IMG/VR virus record: IMGVR_UViG_3300025324_000019 | Coordinates: 1-42,269 of that record | Source: a virus | Length of the DNA stretch: 42,269 nt | Direction: 5' to 3' (one strand) | Shown here: positions 1 to 9,573 of the stretch, in pieces | Layout: each line of letters starts with the position of its first letter | Position numbering within the stretch: position 1 is the stretch's first letter | Made by a program: the position numbers and the translations under genes | The notes under the pieces: generated by a model | The model's database searches: none | Seen by the model: the letters and a program-made list of their open reading frames with translations, nothing else | Told to the model about the DNA's origin: nothing

Positions 1-32
1 TGGGCAGATCGGTACGTTGAATTGAGGTACAC
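1..32 (+). other. Window edge, tail of an unseen upstream gene
   Basis: These bases precede the tail fibre start. Read in frame 1 they stay open until a TGA that overlaps the fibre ATG (ATGA), the coupling style used throughout this genome. Read in frame 2 they would complete the partial gene at the right edge of the window, with a TGA at 23-25. The sequence alone cannot decide between these. The GAGG at 24-27 is a plausible ribosome binding site for the fibre gene. Confidence 0.4.
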
Positions 33-1529
33 ATGAAAAAATTACTTCTGATCTTATTTCTTGCCCTTGCGTCGGTCTCGACGGTTCCCAATGAAACCTT
101 CGCGACGATGCCAGCGGATGACGCCCTGGATTCCTACACTGGCGATGCCTCGACGACTGCGTTCACGTACAATTGGAAACTCCTCGACCAGGCTCATATC
201 AAGGTGCTCGTTGACGGCGTGACAAAAACGCTCGGCACGCACTATACGATCAGCGGTGTCGGGAATAGCACTGGGGGCACAGTAACTTTTCTTACGGCTC
301 CGGCTGACGCCACCAAGGTCGTACTCTTGCGCAATGGCCCGCTCGCTCAGAGCACAAACTACGCCGCGAACTCGGCATATAGCGCCACCGCGGTCATGGC
401 GAACCTCGATCGTCTCACGGCGCTTGCCCAGCAGCTCCAGGAGCAAATCACCAGAGCCTATAAGATGGTGGAGGGCTACAGCCTGACGGCATTGCCCAAC
501 GAATGTGAAGCAACAGAAAAGATGATCGGATTCGATGTTACGGGCGCGATTTCCTGCGGTACGGACTTGAATACGGCAGCGGCTACCGCAAATCAATGGG
601 ATCAAATCACAGCACCGGCGGGGAACGCATCATTGGCCATGGGCGCCAACCGTTCGACCTTTAGCTGGAGCGCGAATACCGGCGCGAACCCAGCTTTCCG
701 GCTATCCAGCGCGGCGGGCAACACGGGAACCGGCCCTTTGCTTCAGCTCGATACTGCGGCGGGCTCAAATATCAATCCGCTTAGGGTCACTGCGCAAGGC
801 ACAAGCGATGGCGTGCAGGTGTCCAATTTCGGCCACCTAGGCGTGGTAGGTGCTGGCGATATCGAGGCTACATCATTGAACATTCCCGGAGCCAGCGTAG
901 TAGCCACGTTCAACGCCCTGGACCCACTGACTACCAAGGGCGATATCCTGACCCATGACGGAACAAATTCGATACGGCTTCCGGTATGCGCCGATGGTGT
1001 CAGCCTGGTTGCCGATTCGGCTCAGGCGAGTGGGTGGGACTGCGGCACACCGGATGTTGCCCAGACTGTCCTTGTGGTCAAAACCGCAGATGAAACTGTC
1101 AATACCTCAGCCGCACTTCAGGACGACGATGAGTTGCTTTGCGCGGTCGTGGCCAACAAGCGATATTTAGTCGAGGTTATTGCTGCCGTGAGCGCGGAAA
1201 ATACCACATCGCGCTTCAAGGTAGGGTGGACCGTGCCTGCCGCGACGACGATGGTATGGGGGCCGCAGGCGACTATGACCGGGACTACTAATACGGCCAG
1301 ATATTTTGGACCATCGGCTGCCGGATCATCCCCTACCGCTCTATTGACGGCTGGTGGAACCTATGCGTTTGGGTCCGCCGCTGTCACTGGGGGCGTAACG
1401 CTTTGGGGATTAGCTTCGACCGATGCCGCCGCGGGCGATATTCAACTCCAATGGGCGCAGAACGCGGCTAACGCGAGTGATAACAAGTTTCTCGCAGGTT
1501 CCGTACTGCGATGCACTTTGCTGAACTGA
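33..1529 (+). CDS. Tail fibre protein with T7-type N-terminal domain and a signal peptide
   Basis: A 498-residue receptor-binding fibre. Residues about 30-140 match the T7 gp17 N-terminal fibre domain: a YTGDASTTAF start, an LVDGVTKTLGTHYTI strand, a GGTVTF...APADATKVVLLRN segment and a Leu-rich helix ending near EQITRAYKM. This domain attaches fibres to the tail in T7-like phages. The C-terminal third (about 345-498) is a beta-rich domain often found at the tip of uncultured-phage tail proteins. Residues 1-25 are unusual: positively charged, then hydrophobic (MKKLLLILFLALASVS), with a possible signal-peptidase site near ETFA/T. It is the first of six collinear genes; the next begins one base after its stop. 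Confidence 0.85.
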   Translation: MKKLLLILFLALASVSTVPNETFATMPADDALDSYTGDASTTAFTYNWKLLDQAHIKVLVDGVTKTLGTHYTISGVGNSTGGTVTFLTAPADATKVVLLRNGPLAQSTNYAANSAYSATAVMANLDRLTALAQQLQEQITRAYKMVEGYSLTALPNECEATEKMIGFDVTGAISCGTDLNTAAATANQWDQITAPAGNASLAMGANRSTFSWSANTGANPAFRLSSAAGNTGTGPLLQLDTAAGSNINPLRVTAQGTSDGVQVSNFGHLGVVGAGDIEATSLNIPGASVVATFNALDPLTTKGDILTHDGTNSIRLPVCADGVSLVADSAQASGWDCGTPDVAQTVLVVKTADETVNTSAALQDDDELLCAVVANKRYLVEVIAAVSAENTTSRFKVGWTVPAATTMVWGPQATMTGTTNTARYFGPSAAGSSPTALLTAGGTYAFGSAAVTGGVTLWGLASTDAAAGDIQLQWAQNAANASDNKFLAGSVLRCTLLN

Positions 1530-1530
1530 A

Positions 1531-2886
1531 ATGGCACAACTTTTAAGAATAGCCCCACAGGTTCCCCAGGTCGACACCAGCGCACCGCGCGTCGGGCCGA
1601 ACGCCTTGCAGTATGCGGGTCAGGCGGTACGGGATTTCGGGAAAACGCTTTGGAAGCTGGAGGATGGTGCGGACGAGGCGGATTCTGTAAAGATCGCGAG
1701 CGATATCAAGGCGTCCTGGGATGCCAAACTCTCCGAGTTGAACGATACCGTTACGGACCCTAAAGAATTCGAGGCACAGAGCAAGCAGGCACAGCAGGAA
1801 ATCTTCGACGCCAAGTACGATACCGCGCGCAGCGACGTCTCCAAGACTAGAATCAAGAATAGACTTTCGAACGTGGCGATCGCCCTGACCGGCAAGATCG
1901 AACATCTGGGACGAGTCAAGACCAAAGACAGGGCAATTGACGACTACAAGGCGGCAACGGATCAACTTATCACCGCCGCGACGATCGCTGACAGTAATGA
2001 AAACCAGGCGGGCGTTGCCAGAATGTTTGGGGATCTCACCGGCACTATGGCTGCAAGAGGATTTCTCAAAGACCCGCAAGGCGAACTGAGAAACTTTGAC
2101 AAAAAGGTTCTTACGAACCGCGCTGATACCATGATTTTAACCAATGCACCGGGCTTTTTGAATGCTGCCGATGCGGGAGATTTTAAGGGCCTTGGTGCCG
2201 AGGAACTTTTGAAACGGCGTGAAACCGCACGAAAAAAGATGGAGGATGACGAAAAGGCACAAGACAGAGTAAGGGATCAAGTTAAGAAAATTGTGCTAAG
2301 AATTGCGGGCGGACAGGCGAACAACGGAAAATTATCTGAGGCATGGTTACAGGCGGCCCTCAGTGACGAGATTCCAGGAATTACGCCGGCTGAAGCGAGG
2401 GCATTGAAAACCGTCAACGACAATCCGCCGAGCGGCGCGGGCGGCGATAGCGTCCAGGCGATCATGAGTGAATACTACCTTGGAGAGCGCAATTTGCCGC
2501 GAATCAGAGCAACGCGCGCGAAGCTCCAACATCTACAGGGTCAAAGCGACCGGGCAAATCCGCTTATCAGCAAGGCGGCGAACGAATTGCAGAGCGATCA
2601 GACTGCGATGGAGAATCAAGGCATTTCGCGAGATGCAAATGCGATTGCCAAGGAGAACCGCGCCATTTCTCAGTTGAAAACTACCTACGAGGCATATGTT
2701 GATGAAAACCCATTTCTCAAAAAGAGATTCGGCAGTATGCAGCAGCGCGACAAGGCGCGCATTGAGGATACTTATCGTAAAGAAGGGCCGGAGGCGGCGA
2801 AGGCGTTGCTCGACACGCTGATAAAACAGACAGATCCAAAACTTAAAGCTATCGAGCAAAAGCACGGTGCAGCCCTAAGTTATTAA
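1531..2886 (+). CDS. Internal virion / ejection-type protein
   Basis: A 451-residue, highly charged, mostly helical protein with no signal peptide or membrane segment. It sits between the fibre and the 1078-residue ejection protein and has almost no intergenic space on either side. Size, composition and position match the middle internal virion protein (gp15-like) of T7-like phages, which forms part of the DNA-ejection channel. No catalytic motif is visible. There is no good Shine-Dalgarno, so translation is probably coupled to the fibre gene. The role comes from context rather than sequence similarity. Confidence 0.6.
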   Translation: MAQLLRIAPQVPQVDTSAPRVGPNALQYAGQAVRDFGKTLWKLEDGADEADSVKIASDIKASWDAKLSELNDTVTDPKEFEAQSKQAQQEIFDAKYDTARSDVSKTRIKNRLSNVAIALTGKIEHLGRVKTKDRAIDDYKAATDQLITAATIADSNENQAGVARMFGDLTGTMAARGFLKDPQGELRNFDKKVLTNRADTMILTNAPGFLNAADAGDFKGLGAEELLKRRETARKKMEDDEKAQDRVRDQVKKIVLRIAGGQANNGKLSEAWLQAALSDEIPGITPAEARALKTVNDNPPSGAGGDSVQAIMSEYYLGERNLPRIRATRAKLQHLQGQSDRANPLISKAANELQSDQTAMENQGISRDANAIAKENRAISQLKTTYEAYVDENPFLKKRFGSMQQRDKARIEDTYRKEGPEAAKALLDTLIKQTDPKLKAIEQKHGAALSY

Positions 2887-2887
2887 C

Positions 2888-5800
2888 ATGCCTCAACTGC
2901 AAAAAAAAGAACGTCCGACCCCTGAGCAGCTCAACGCGGCTTACCGGGATGGGTACATGACTGCGGCAGAGCGCAACGAGAAGATGCGCAGGCTTGCCCA
3001 TGACAATCTTGACGACCTTGTAGCTGATGGGCAGATATTCAACGCCTACTGGAAACAAACATTGAAGCACGTCCAGGAGAATTGGGATGATTTTGTAAAG
3101 ATTGCACAGACCCACGATCCAACGGAATCTTCATGGGGCAACATAAAGACAATCGGGCAGGCCATGTGGGATCAGGTCGGGATATTGACTGCGCCGTTGG
3201 TGGCGTTCAGCGAAGTGAACGGAGCGGTGGCGTTGCGCGTAGCCTTGCATAACGGAGCATCGCCAGGGCTCGCGGCTGTAATCGCAACGGCGGTTGAGAC
3301 CGGGAGCAACTTTGTCCCGATAGGCAAGACCGCGCAGTTATTCGCCAAGGCGATTCAAGAGAATGTGCCGGAATTAGCGACGGGAGTAAGCAAATTCAAA
3401 GGTGCGTTTAGCGATCCGGCGGCGGGTGTAACTGGGGCGAAGTCGATAGCTGGCGTCGAAGGCGGGTGGGCGCCGAGTGCTAAAGTGGCATCTGAAAAGA
3501 TTGTGGATGATGCGATTGAGCAGGGGTTGAAAAATGACGGGGTAAAAATTCCTTTGATAGCAGCCGAAGGCGAGGCGCCGCAAATTATTCAGCGACTCAC
3601 TCCCCAAGACGAATTCTTCAAATCTCTTCGCGCCTTCCAAAACCAGATGGCCAAGATGAGCGAGCGTAAGGCCCATGCCGCAACGCAAGCCGAGGCCGAC
3701 AAACTCGGCATCTTGCTTGACGATCTAAAACAACTCGGCGGAAAAGCGGGATTGAACGAGTCGCAAATTCTCGCCTACTTGAAAACGATGGAAGGCCCAC
3801 TGGATGAATGGGCCGGACTTGCAAAACAAGTCGTTGATGGTGTACCCGATGCAATTCCCTTATTTAACAAAAAGTCACAGGAGATTTTCGGTTATCTGCC
3901 GAACTTTCGCCAACAGGAAAAGACCGCAGGCCGTACCGTGGAAATCCTCAAAGAATCGCCGGCCGCAAAATCCGTGTCGTCTATGCTCGAAGGCTGGGAC
4001 CCCGAGAGTATGGCGAAACTAGATTTTAACGCGGCGACCATGACAATGGCCGAGGATGTTTTGCAGGCGCAAAAGGACGGCAAGCTTAAAGCCCTAATAG
4101 TCGCAGCGGATCAAGCGGATCAAGCAGGATTGAAAGGTGCAGGCTGGTGGGCGCAAACGAAAGAAGTTTTTCGCAACCTCTTACTTGCCACGCCTATTAC
4201 CTGGGCGCGAGTGTTTAACGGCAACCTCCTGGCTTCGGCGACGGATGTTGCTGAGCGTGGATTGGCAGGAAGGTTTTCAATTGACGATATCAACGGCGTA
4301 AAAAAAGGCGAAGCAATGGCCAATTTTTACGGCAAGATGGGGGCAATCGGAGAATCGCTTAAGGCGTTCGCGGATGGTTTCGCCAATCAGCCCGTAGGGC
4401 GATTCGACGAGCAGATCCATCGCGCCATCCCTGGTGTTATCGGCAGGATCGTGAATATCCCTACGGGGTTCGTAGCTGGCATCGATAATCTTTGGAAAAC
4501 TCTCGCAACCCGCGGCGACTATCGCGCGCTTGCATTCAGAAAGGGCGTAGAGCGAGCAGACAAAATGGTTGAAGCCGGAACACTCGCCGAAGGTAAACCC
4601 TATTGGCATTTCGTTGCTGATTACGCAGAGCGGCGGGCGAACCTGCCCACCGAGGACATGAGAGCACACGCCGTTACTGTTGCCCTTAACGATTCGTTTC
4701 AATCCGAACTAGGCAAGTGGGGAAAATCTGCACAACAGTTCATACAGCAAGGACCGTTGTATTTCTTTTTTCCATTCGTAAAAAGCGGAATGAACCTGGT
4801 TAAATGGACGGCAAAAAGGACCCCGGGAGTAAATCTTTTAGGAAAATCGCTCTACGATGACATCCTAGCGGGCGGCGAACGCGCCGATATGGCCGTAGCG
4901 CGCCTCACAATGGGCGGACTGGCCGCACAGTTCCTATATGGGCTGCACCAAGCGGGACTCTCGACTGCGGGAGGGCCTACCGACACGACGCTACGAAGAT
5001 CATGGAATAAGCCCTCGTATTCTATCATGTCCGGTAAAGGCGAATGGATACCGTTAAAGAACGTAGCTGATCCGGTTTCTCTAGTCTTCGAGGCAATCAA
5101 CGACTTTGCCGAGATTCACAATCAGCTTGACGACCCAACGGCGGAGCAGGGTTTAACGACCTTGGGCTTAGTGGCTTCGCGCGTCTTACTTGACAATACT
5201 TGGTGGCGCACCTTTGGTCAGATTGCGGACGTAGTGGGAACGATAAAAAGCCAGGAAAGCATCAGTGATAAGGCTGCGAAGCTTGCTATGGGGCCGATTA
5301 CTGCCGTCGCTACAGGCGGGCCGTTAGGAAGCCGTATTGTGCGGAGCATGGACCCCGTTCAACGCGAAGCAAAAACTTGGGTCGATCAGGCAAGAAACGG
5401 CGCGTTTGGCCCGGTGTTTGGGTACTCAGATAAAATGCCGTACATGCGCGATGGTTACGGCGATCCTGTTTTAATCCCACAAGCGATAGGGGCAGACTGG
5501 CTCAACAGGAACATAGGCACCTGGGCCGGCGCGGCACTCAATTTGGTGAGTCCGATTACCGAAGTGAAACAGCAGCCAGACAGAATTAAAGATGAAGGCG
5601 CGCGACTTCAGGTTAAACTGCCACGATTTCCTTGGTCTCTTGGTGGCAAGGTTCAAGACTCTTTCGATGTAAGTACGGCGTTGCCCGGCGATAAGTTGCC
5701 GGTAGAATTGACTCCGCAGCAGCGCGACCGCTGGCAAGTGATTTACCGTAGTAACCTGCGGCACCCCGACAATGGCATTGAGGCTCAGTTACTTAATACG

Positions 5801-6124
5801 CCGGAGTGGAAAGGCGAAACAGAAGCGGCGCAGCGCGAGTTGTTCCAGGGCGCATTAGCGCGGGCACGAGAGGACGCCAAAAACCAGTTATTGGCTGAAG
5901 ATACCGACTTAGCCAAGAAAGCTCTCAAAGCGGATGCCAGTCAAGTCTTGCCAATGCTCAAAGAAGCCGATCGACAAAAAGCGCAAGGACAAGTCGGACT
6001 GGCGCTCGATTTATTAGACTCTATGGCACCAGAAGCGCGAGACAATCTCATGCGCTGGCAAGCACCCGATGACTCGGGCGCGCAGAGAGACAACCAGGTG
6101 ATTCAAGGACTAGATCAATATTGA
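2888..6124 (+). CDS. Large internal virion (ejection) protein
   Basis: A 1078-residue protein, the largest in the window. The central region contains an Arg/Pro-rich segment (PFVKSGMNLVKWTAKRTPG, then a LysArg-Gly-Gly stretch). This pattern is familiar from large gp16-like or polyvalent ejection proteins of podoviruses and prophages. Hydrophobic stretches around residues 75-105 and 430-450 could contact membrane during DNA entry. I see no lytic transglycosylase motif at the N-terminus, unlike T7 gp16. The protein is probably packaged in the capsid and injected with the genome. The C-terminal 150 residues are helical and charged. Confidence 0.7.
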   Translation: MPQLQKKERPTPEQLNAAYRDGYMTAAERNEKMRRLAHDNLDDLVADGQIFNAYWKQTLKHVQENWDDFVKIAQTHDPTESSWGNIKTIGQAMWDQVGILTAPLVAFSEVNGAVALRVALHNGASPGLAAVIATAVETGSNFVPIGKTAQLFAKAIQENVPELATGVSKFKGAFSDPAAGVTGAKSIAGVEGGWAPSAKVASEKIVDDAIEQGLKNDGVKIPLIAAEGEAPQIIQRLTPQDEFFKSLRAFQNQMAKMSERKAHAATQAEADKLGILLDDLKQLGGKAGLNESQILAYLKTMEGPLDEWAGLAKQVVDGVPDAIPLFNKKSQEIFGYLPNFRQQEKTAGRTVEILKESPAAKSVSSMLEGWDPESMAKLDFNAATMTMAEDVLQAQKDGKLKALIVAADQADQAGLKGAGWWAQTKEVFRNLLLATPITWARVFNGNLLASATDVAERGLAGRFSIDDINGVKKGEAMANFYGKMGAIGESLKAFADGFANQPVGRFDEQIHRAIPGVIGRIVNIPTGFVAGIDNLWKTLATRGDYRALAFRKGVERADKMVEAGTLAEGKPYWHFVADYAERRANLPTEDMRAHAVTVALNDSFQSELGKWGKSAQQFIQQGPLYFFFPFVKSGMNLVKWTAKRTPGVNLLGKSLYDDILAGGERADMAVARLTMGGLAAQFLYGLHQAGLSTAGGPTDTTLRRSWNKPSYSIMSGKGEWIPLKNVADPVSLVFEAINDFAEIHNQLDDPTAEQGLTTLGLVASRVLLDNTWWRTFGQIADVVGTIKSQESISDKAAKLAMGPITAVATGGPLGSRIVRSMDPVQREAKTWVDQARNGAFGPVFGYSDKMPYMRDGYGDPVLIPQAIGADWLNRNIGTWAGAALNLVSPITEVKQQPDRIKDEGARLQVKLPRFPWSLGGKVQDSFDVSTALPGDKLPVELTPQQRDRWQVIYRSNLRHPDNGIEAQLLNTPEWKGETEAAQRELFQGALARAREDAKNQLLAEDTDLAKKALKADASQVLPMLKEADRQKAQGQVGLALDLLDSMAPEARDNLMRWQAPDDSGAQRDNQVIQGLDQY

Positions 6125-6133
6125 GGCTACCCC

Positions 6134-8839
6134 ATGACAAAACTCTTATCTATCCTTTTTGCAATCCTGCTCTGGGCTACGAGTGCTCAGGCGGGATTTA
6201 TTACTCAGCCCAGTAGCACCACTGGCGGCGGCTTCTTCGACCCCCTCATCATCCCCAACAAAGCCACAGCCTCACTTCCCACCGCTGCCGGCTCAGTGGC
6301 GCGGGTTACGGATGGGGGGGCTATCGGCGCTATCACAATAGGGGATGGGACGGATGCGCAATGTCCTGATTATCTCGCTACGGGTGTCATCAACTGGAAA
6401 TGCCCTCCATTCAACGCCAAAGGCGATAACCTGACCGACGACACTGCCGCGATTCAAGCGGCGCTCAATCGATTTACTGACGGCGTGACCGCGACGGGTT
6501 CGGGCAAATTGTTTTGTCCAGTTGGCACGTACAGGATTACATCACCACTGATCTATGGCGGAAACACAGCTAACGGAATTCATATCGAAGGCGCAGTCGG
6601 TGGGACTTTCGGTCCGAGCGGCTGTCGCATCGATTGGTACGGTAGTGCGTTCAACGGCGCGATGCTCATCATGGCTGGTGCTAACGGCAGCAGTATCGAC
6701 AACGTTGAATTCAACTCTCGTAGCTTGACCAAATATGGAATCCACTTAACCGCTATACAGAGCAGTTTTCTGTCCGGGACGCTGGGCACTACCGTGACAG
6801 CCGGCTCATCGCAGGTCGTGACACCCAGCAGCATGGGGCAAATAACTGTCGGCACGGTCGTAAACGTGGACACCGGCAGCGATCTTGAATACGTCTACGT
6901 CACTGCCGCGGACGCCACGACATTCACGGCATATTTCGTTAAAGCTCACAATAGTACTGCGGTTATCGGCGACACCACTGGCAGCTCTAACAATACTTTA
7001 AATCGAGTCACCGTGATGGGAATCGCGGGCACAGATTCAGCCGCAATTGCTCTAGGTAACGCAACGGCGGGTGGTACGCCGCAGGTGTCTGAAGTCAATA
7101 TGACCAACATGGTCATCCGCGGCGAGGCTACCGCCGTCTCTGGGATTCTAACCCTATCCGAAGGCAACACTAAAAATTTCACGTTCACCGGAGGAACGAT
7201 CAACGGGTTTGATCGTGCAATCAATTGGGCATCTGGGTCCGGGACTTTTACCGTGACAGGGGCGATAATTGGCAATTCAAGAGTTGCCGATTTTACAGCC
7301 GGCACTGGAAACCTTGTAATAACAGGTGGCGAGTCAGAATGTGTCGGCTGCAAATTTCTGACTGGCACTACCGGATCGAATCCAGGGTCGGTCGTGTCAA
7401 ACGGTTTCACCTGGCAGGGAAGCGCGGGCGCAACCGACGTAATCATCGACTACACGGGTAATATCTCTCTAGACGGCAACACGTTTTTCAATGATCGCAC
7501 CGGAGCGACCTTTCCTCGTATCAATGTTGCACCGGATTTTTACTTTAACGACGCAAATACACTATTTTCACACGGCAACTTCTATAAGCGAGCACCTGCC
7601 GGCTACATTCCGCTATACAGTGCCGCCGGTGCTTTATATTGGACAACCTACCCGAACATGGCGTTCAACGTCACAAGCCTTGGTGATCTCGGCGGTGTCG
7701 GTGGGGCAATGGTCAAGCTCAAGAATTACGTGCCTGCAAGCAAGATCGTCTCTACTGCTTCAAGTGTCGCCGGTACTGGTATCCTCAATGTCGGCAGCGC
7801 TGAAACAGCCGTCGCATTCCGCAACAACGCTGATGATGGCGACGTGCCGGGACTCGTTAAGGGCACTGATGATGTTGTGACCGTGGGCGGCACGGCGGGG
7901 ATGAAATCATCCACCATCAACGCCACGACGGGCTTCACGATCAACAGCGTAGCCCTGGCCTCCACCGACCTCAGCGACACGACGACGATCACCCGCAACG
8001 CAGCAGCGCTCACGAGCACGGCCTTTACCACGGGCGGCGGTACTACGGCACTACAGACCCCCTCTGCTACCTCTACCCTGGACGCCTCTGGCAATGCGAT
8101 TTTTGCCGGGACGGTTGGGGCAGACGGCTTTTCCAGTGGCGGCGTGACGGGCGGGTGCACGGCGGGCACAGCGGGCTGCGACGAATGGACACAGGGTACT
8201 GCCCAGTCAGCGACCCTAGCCGCGAACACGATTAGAGCCTATGCCCCTACAGGCGTAACGTCATATAAACGAGTCAGGCCCGGGGCCGCTGCGACGGGAA
8301 CATACTATTGGACAAGCGATGGAGGATCACCACCGATTGTCACGGAAAGCATCGTCGCCCCGTCGGCCTATGTCCCGCTTACCGAGCGTGGAGCCGCCAC
8401 GATTGCGCTTGAAGCGATCGTGACAGACATGGAAAAGGAATATTGGGCCACGGTAACGACCGCGACTACTGATGCACTAGATTTTAGTTTGCCGGTAGTG
8501 GCCTCAATGATTGGCATCACGACAATGACTGTGCGCCTCGTCGGTGTCAGCAAGAATGCTGCACCGGCAAATCACTTCGACTTTACCTGTTCAATCAAAG
8601 CATATCGGCCGGGCACGGACACTTACACCGCGCATGATGTCACGGGAGAAGTCGCTGTCGTCTTGACGCCGGCAGTCCAATACCGCCCGGTCGCGGCTAC
8701 CAGCGCGCCCATCACGATTAACGGCACGATTGCAGCCGGGGGGGAGATAAAGGCATCGTGCGAAATGGATGGTGCGACGACTGGCGGCGCGCAGATCGCA
8801 GATTTTCGCGTCAAGGCGGCGGCTTATCTAACGTGGTAA
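6134..8839 (+). CDS. Tailspike with pectate-lyase-like beta-helix and a signal peptide
   Basis: A 901-residue protein. Residues about 95-115 (FNAKGDNLTDDTAAIQAAL) are the start motif of the Pectate_lyase_3 / right-handed beta-helix fold used by phage tailspikes and depolymerases. Short Gly/Thr/Asn-rich rungs follow to about residue 430. The remainder is beta-rich and could trimerise or bind glycan. The first 20 residues form a convincing Sec signal (KLLSILFAILLWATSAQA/G), which is unusual for a virion protein. A GAGG ribosome binding site precedes the start. The likely substrate is a host surface polysaccharide; this is inferred from the family, because active-site residues cannot be assigned by eye. 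Confidence 0.75.
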   Translation: MTKLLSILFAILLWATSAQAGFITQPSSTTGGGFFDPLIIPNKATASLPTAAGSVARVTDGGAIGAITIGDGTDAQCPDYLATGVINWKCPPFNAKGDNLTDDTAAIQAALNRFTDGVTATGSGKLFCPVGTYRITSPLIYGGNTANGIHIEGAVGGTFGPSGCRIDWYGSAFNGAMLIMAGANGSSIDNVEFNSRSLTKYGIHLTAIQSSFLSGTLGTTVTAGSSQVVTPSSMGQITVGTVVNVDTGSDLEYVYVTAADATTFTAYFVKAHNSTAVIGDTTGSSNNTLNRVTVMGIAGTDSAAIALGNATAGGTPQVSEVNMTNMVIRGEATAVSGILTLSEGNTKNFTFTGGTINGFDRAINWASGSGTFTVTGAIIGNSRVADFTAGTGNLVITGGESECVGCKFLTGTTGSNPGSVVSNGFTWQGSAGATDVIIDYTGNISLDGNTFFNDRTGATFPRINVAPDFYFNDANTLFSHGNFYKRAPAGYIPLYSAAGALYWTTYPNMAFNVTSLGDLGGVGGAMVKLKNYVPASKIVSTASSVAGTGILNVGSAETAVAFRNNADDGDVPGLVKGTDDVVTVGGTAGMKSSTINATTGFTINSVALASTDLSDTTTITRNAAALTSTAFTTGGGTTALQTPSATSTLDASGNAIFAGTVGADGFSSGGVTGGCTAGTAGCDEWTQGTAQSATLAANTIRAYAPTGVTSYKRVRPGAAATGTYYWTSDGGSPPIVTESIVAPSAYVPLTERGAATIALEAIVTDMEKEYWATVTTATTDALDFSLPVVASMIGITTMTVRLVGVSKNAAPANHFDFTCSIKAYRPGTDTYTAHDVTGEVAVVLTPAVQYRPVAATSAPITINGTIAAGGEIKASCEMDGATTGGAQIADFRVKAAAYLTW

Positions 8840-8841
8840 AC

Positions 8842-9573
8842 ATGAAACGCATTCTATCCCTCACGCTGTTTGCGCTTTTCGCTCTAGCGTATCCTGCCTT
8901 CGCGGATATTGTTTGGTACTCCGACCTGAATCAGAACACAGGCACGACGGTCGCGCCGAATGTCGGTGCGACTACCTGCTCCTTCGTTAACTCGCCGACA
9001 TGGACGACTGGAAAGTTCGGTTACGGTATCGACTTCGATGCGGGTACGGTAGACTACTTGGGTTGTGGAACGAGCCATATCGTTTCTACAACAGATTGGG
9101 CCTTTGCTGCTTGGATAAAACTCGAAGGTTCGGCAGCGTACAGACCTATTGTTACTAATGGCGATGACGACGCCCCCGCCAAGAGCGGCATGCAGATGTA
9201 CGTCACGAACACGGACAAGCTCCAATGTCAGGCCATTGTTGGCACAGACTCCGGCGAAACGGCGACGAGCACTGCCAGCGTCGATGAAACGGGCAACGTG
9301 TGGACGCATGTCGGGTGCAAAAAAGTAGGCACTGCACTCACGACGTGGATCAACGGTGCGCAGGATGGCTCCGCCACCTTGTCGAGCGCGACGATGGACT
9401 ATACCGGAGATACCGTAGTTTTTAGATTTGGCAGTTGGGCAGTCGATGCGACGAATCTCTTCCTCGGCCAAATGGACGAGCTGCGGGTATTTAACAGCGA
9501 CGTAGACATGGCAGCGATTTATGCTGCTAGTCCGCGAAGTCGTGTGTCCGCAACGATCTTTTTCCAACCATGA
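8842..9573 (+). CDS. LamG/concanavalin-like protein with a signal peptide
   Basis: A 243-residue protein. After a signal-like N-terminus (KRILSLTLFALFALAYPAFA/D) it consists of one LamG/concanavalin-A-like beta sandwich. Typical elements are a GKFGYGIDFD strand, a WAFAAWIKLEG strand, WTHVGCKK, a WINGAQDG turn and an FLGQMDELRVFN terminal strand. Such domains bind carbohydrates and occur in phage adhesins. I chose the ATG at 8842, three bases after the tailspike stop, because it gives the signal peptide. The stop overlaps the next start by ATGA. Confidence 0.7.
   Translation: MKRILSLTLFALFALAYPAFADIVWYSDLNQNTGTTVAPNVGATTCSFVNSPTWTTGKFGYGIDFDAGTVDYLGCGTSHIVSTTDWAFAAWIKLEGSAAYRPIVTNGDDDAPAKSGMQMYVTNTDKLQCQAIVGTDSGETATSTASVDETGNVWTHVGCKKVGTALTTWINGAQDGSATLSSATMDYTGDTVVFRFGSWAVDATNLFLGQMDELRVFNSDVDMAAIYAASPRSRVSATIFFQP

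Noticed and set aside
54-605. Minus-strand ORF of 183 codons opposite the tail fibre
   Set aside because: It is a shadow of the fibre gene with no recognisable protein features.
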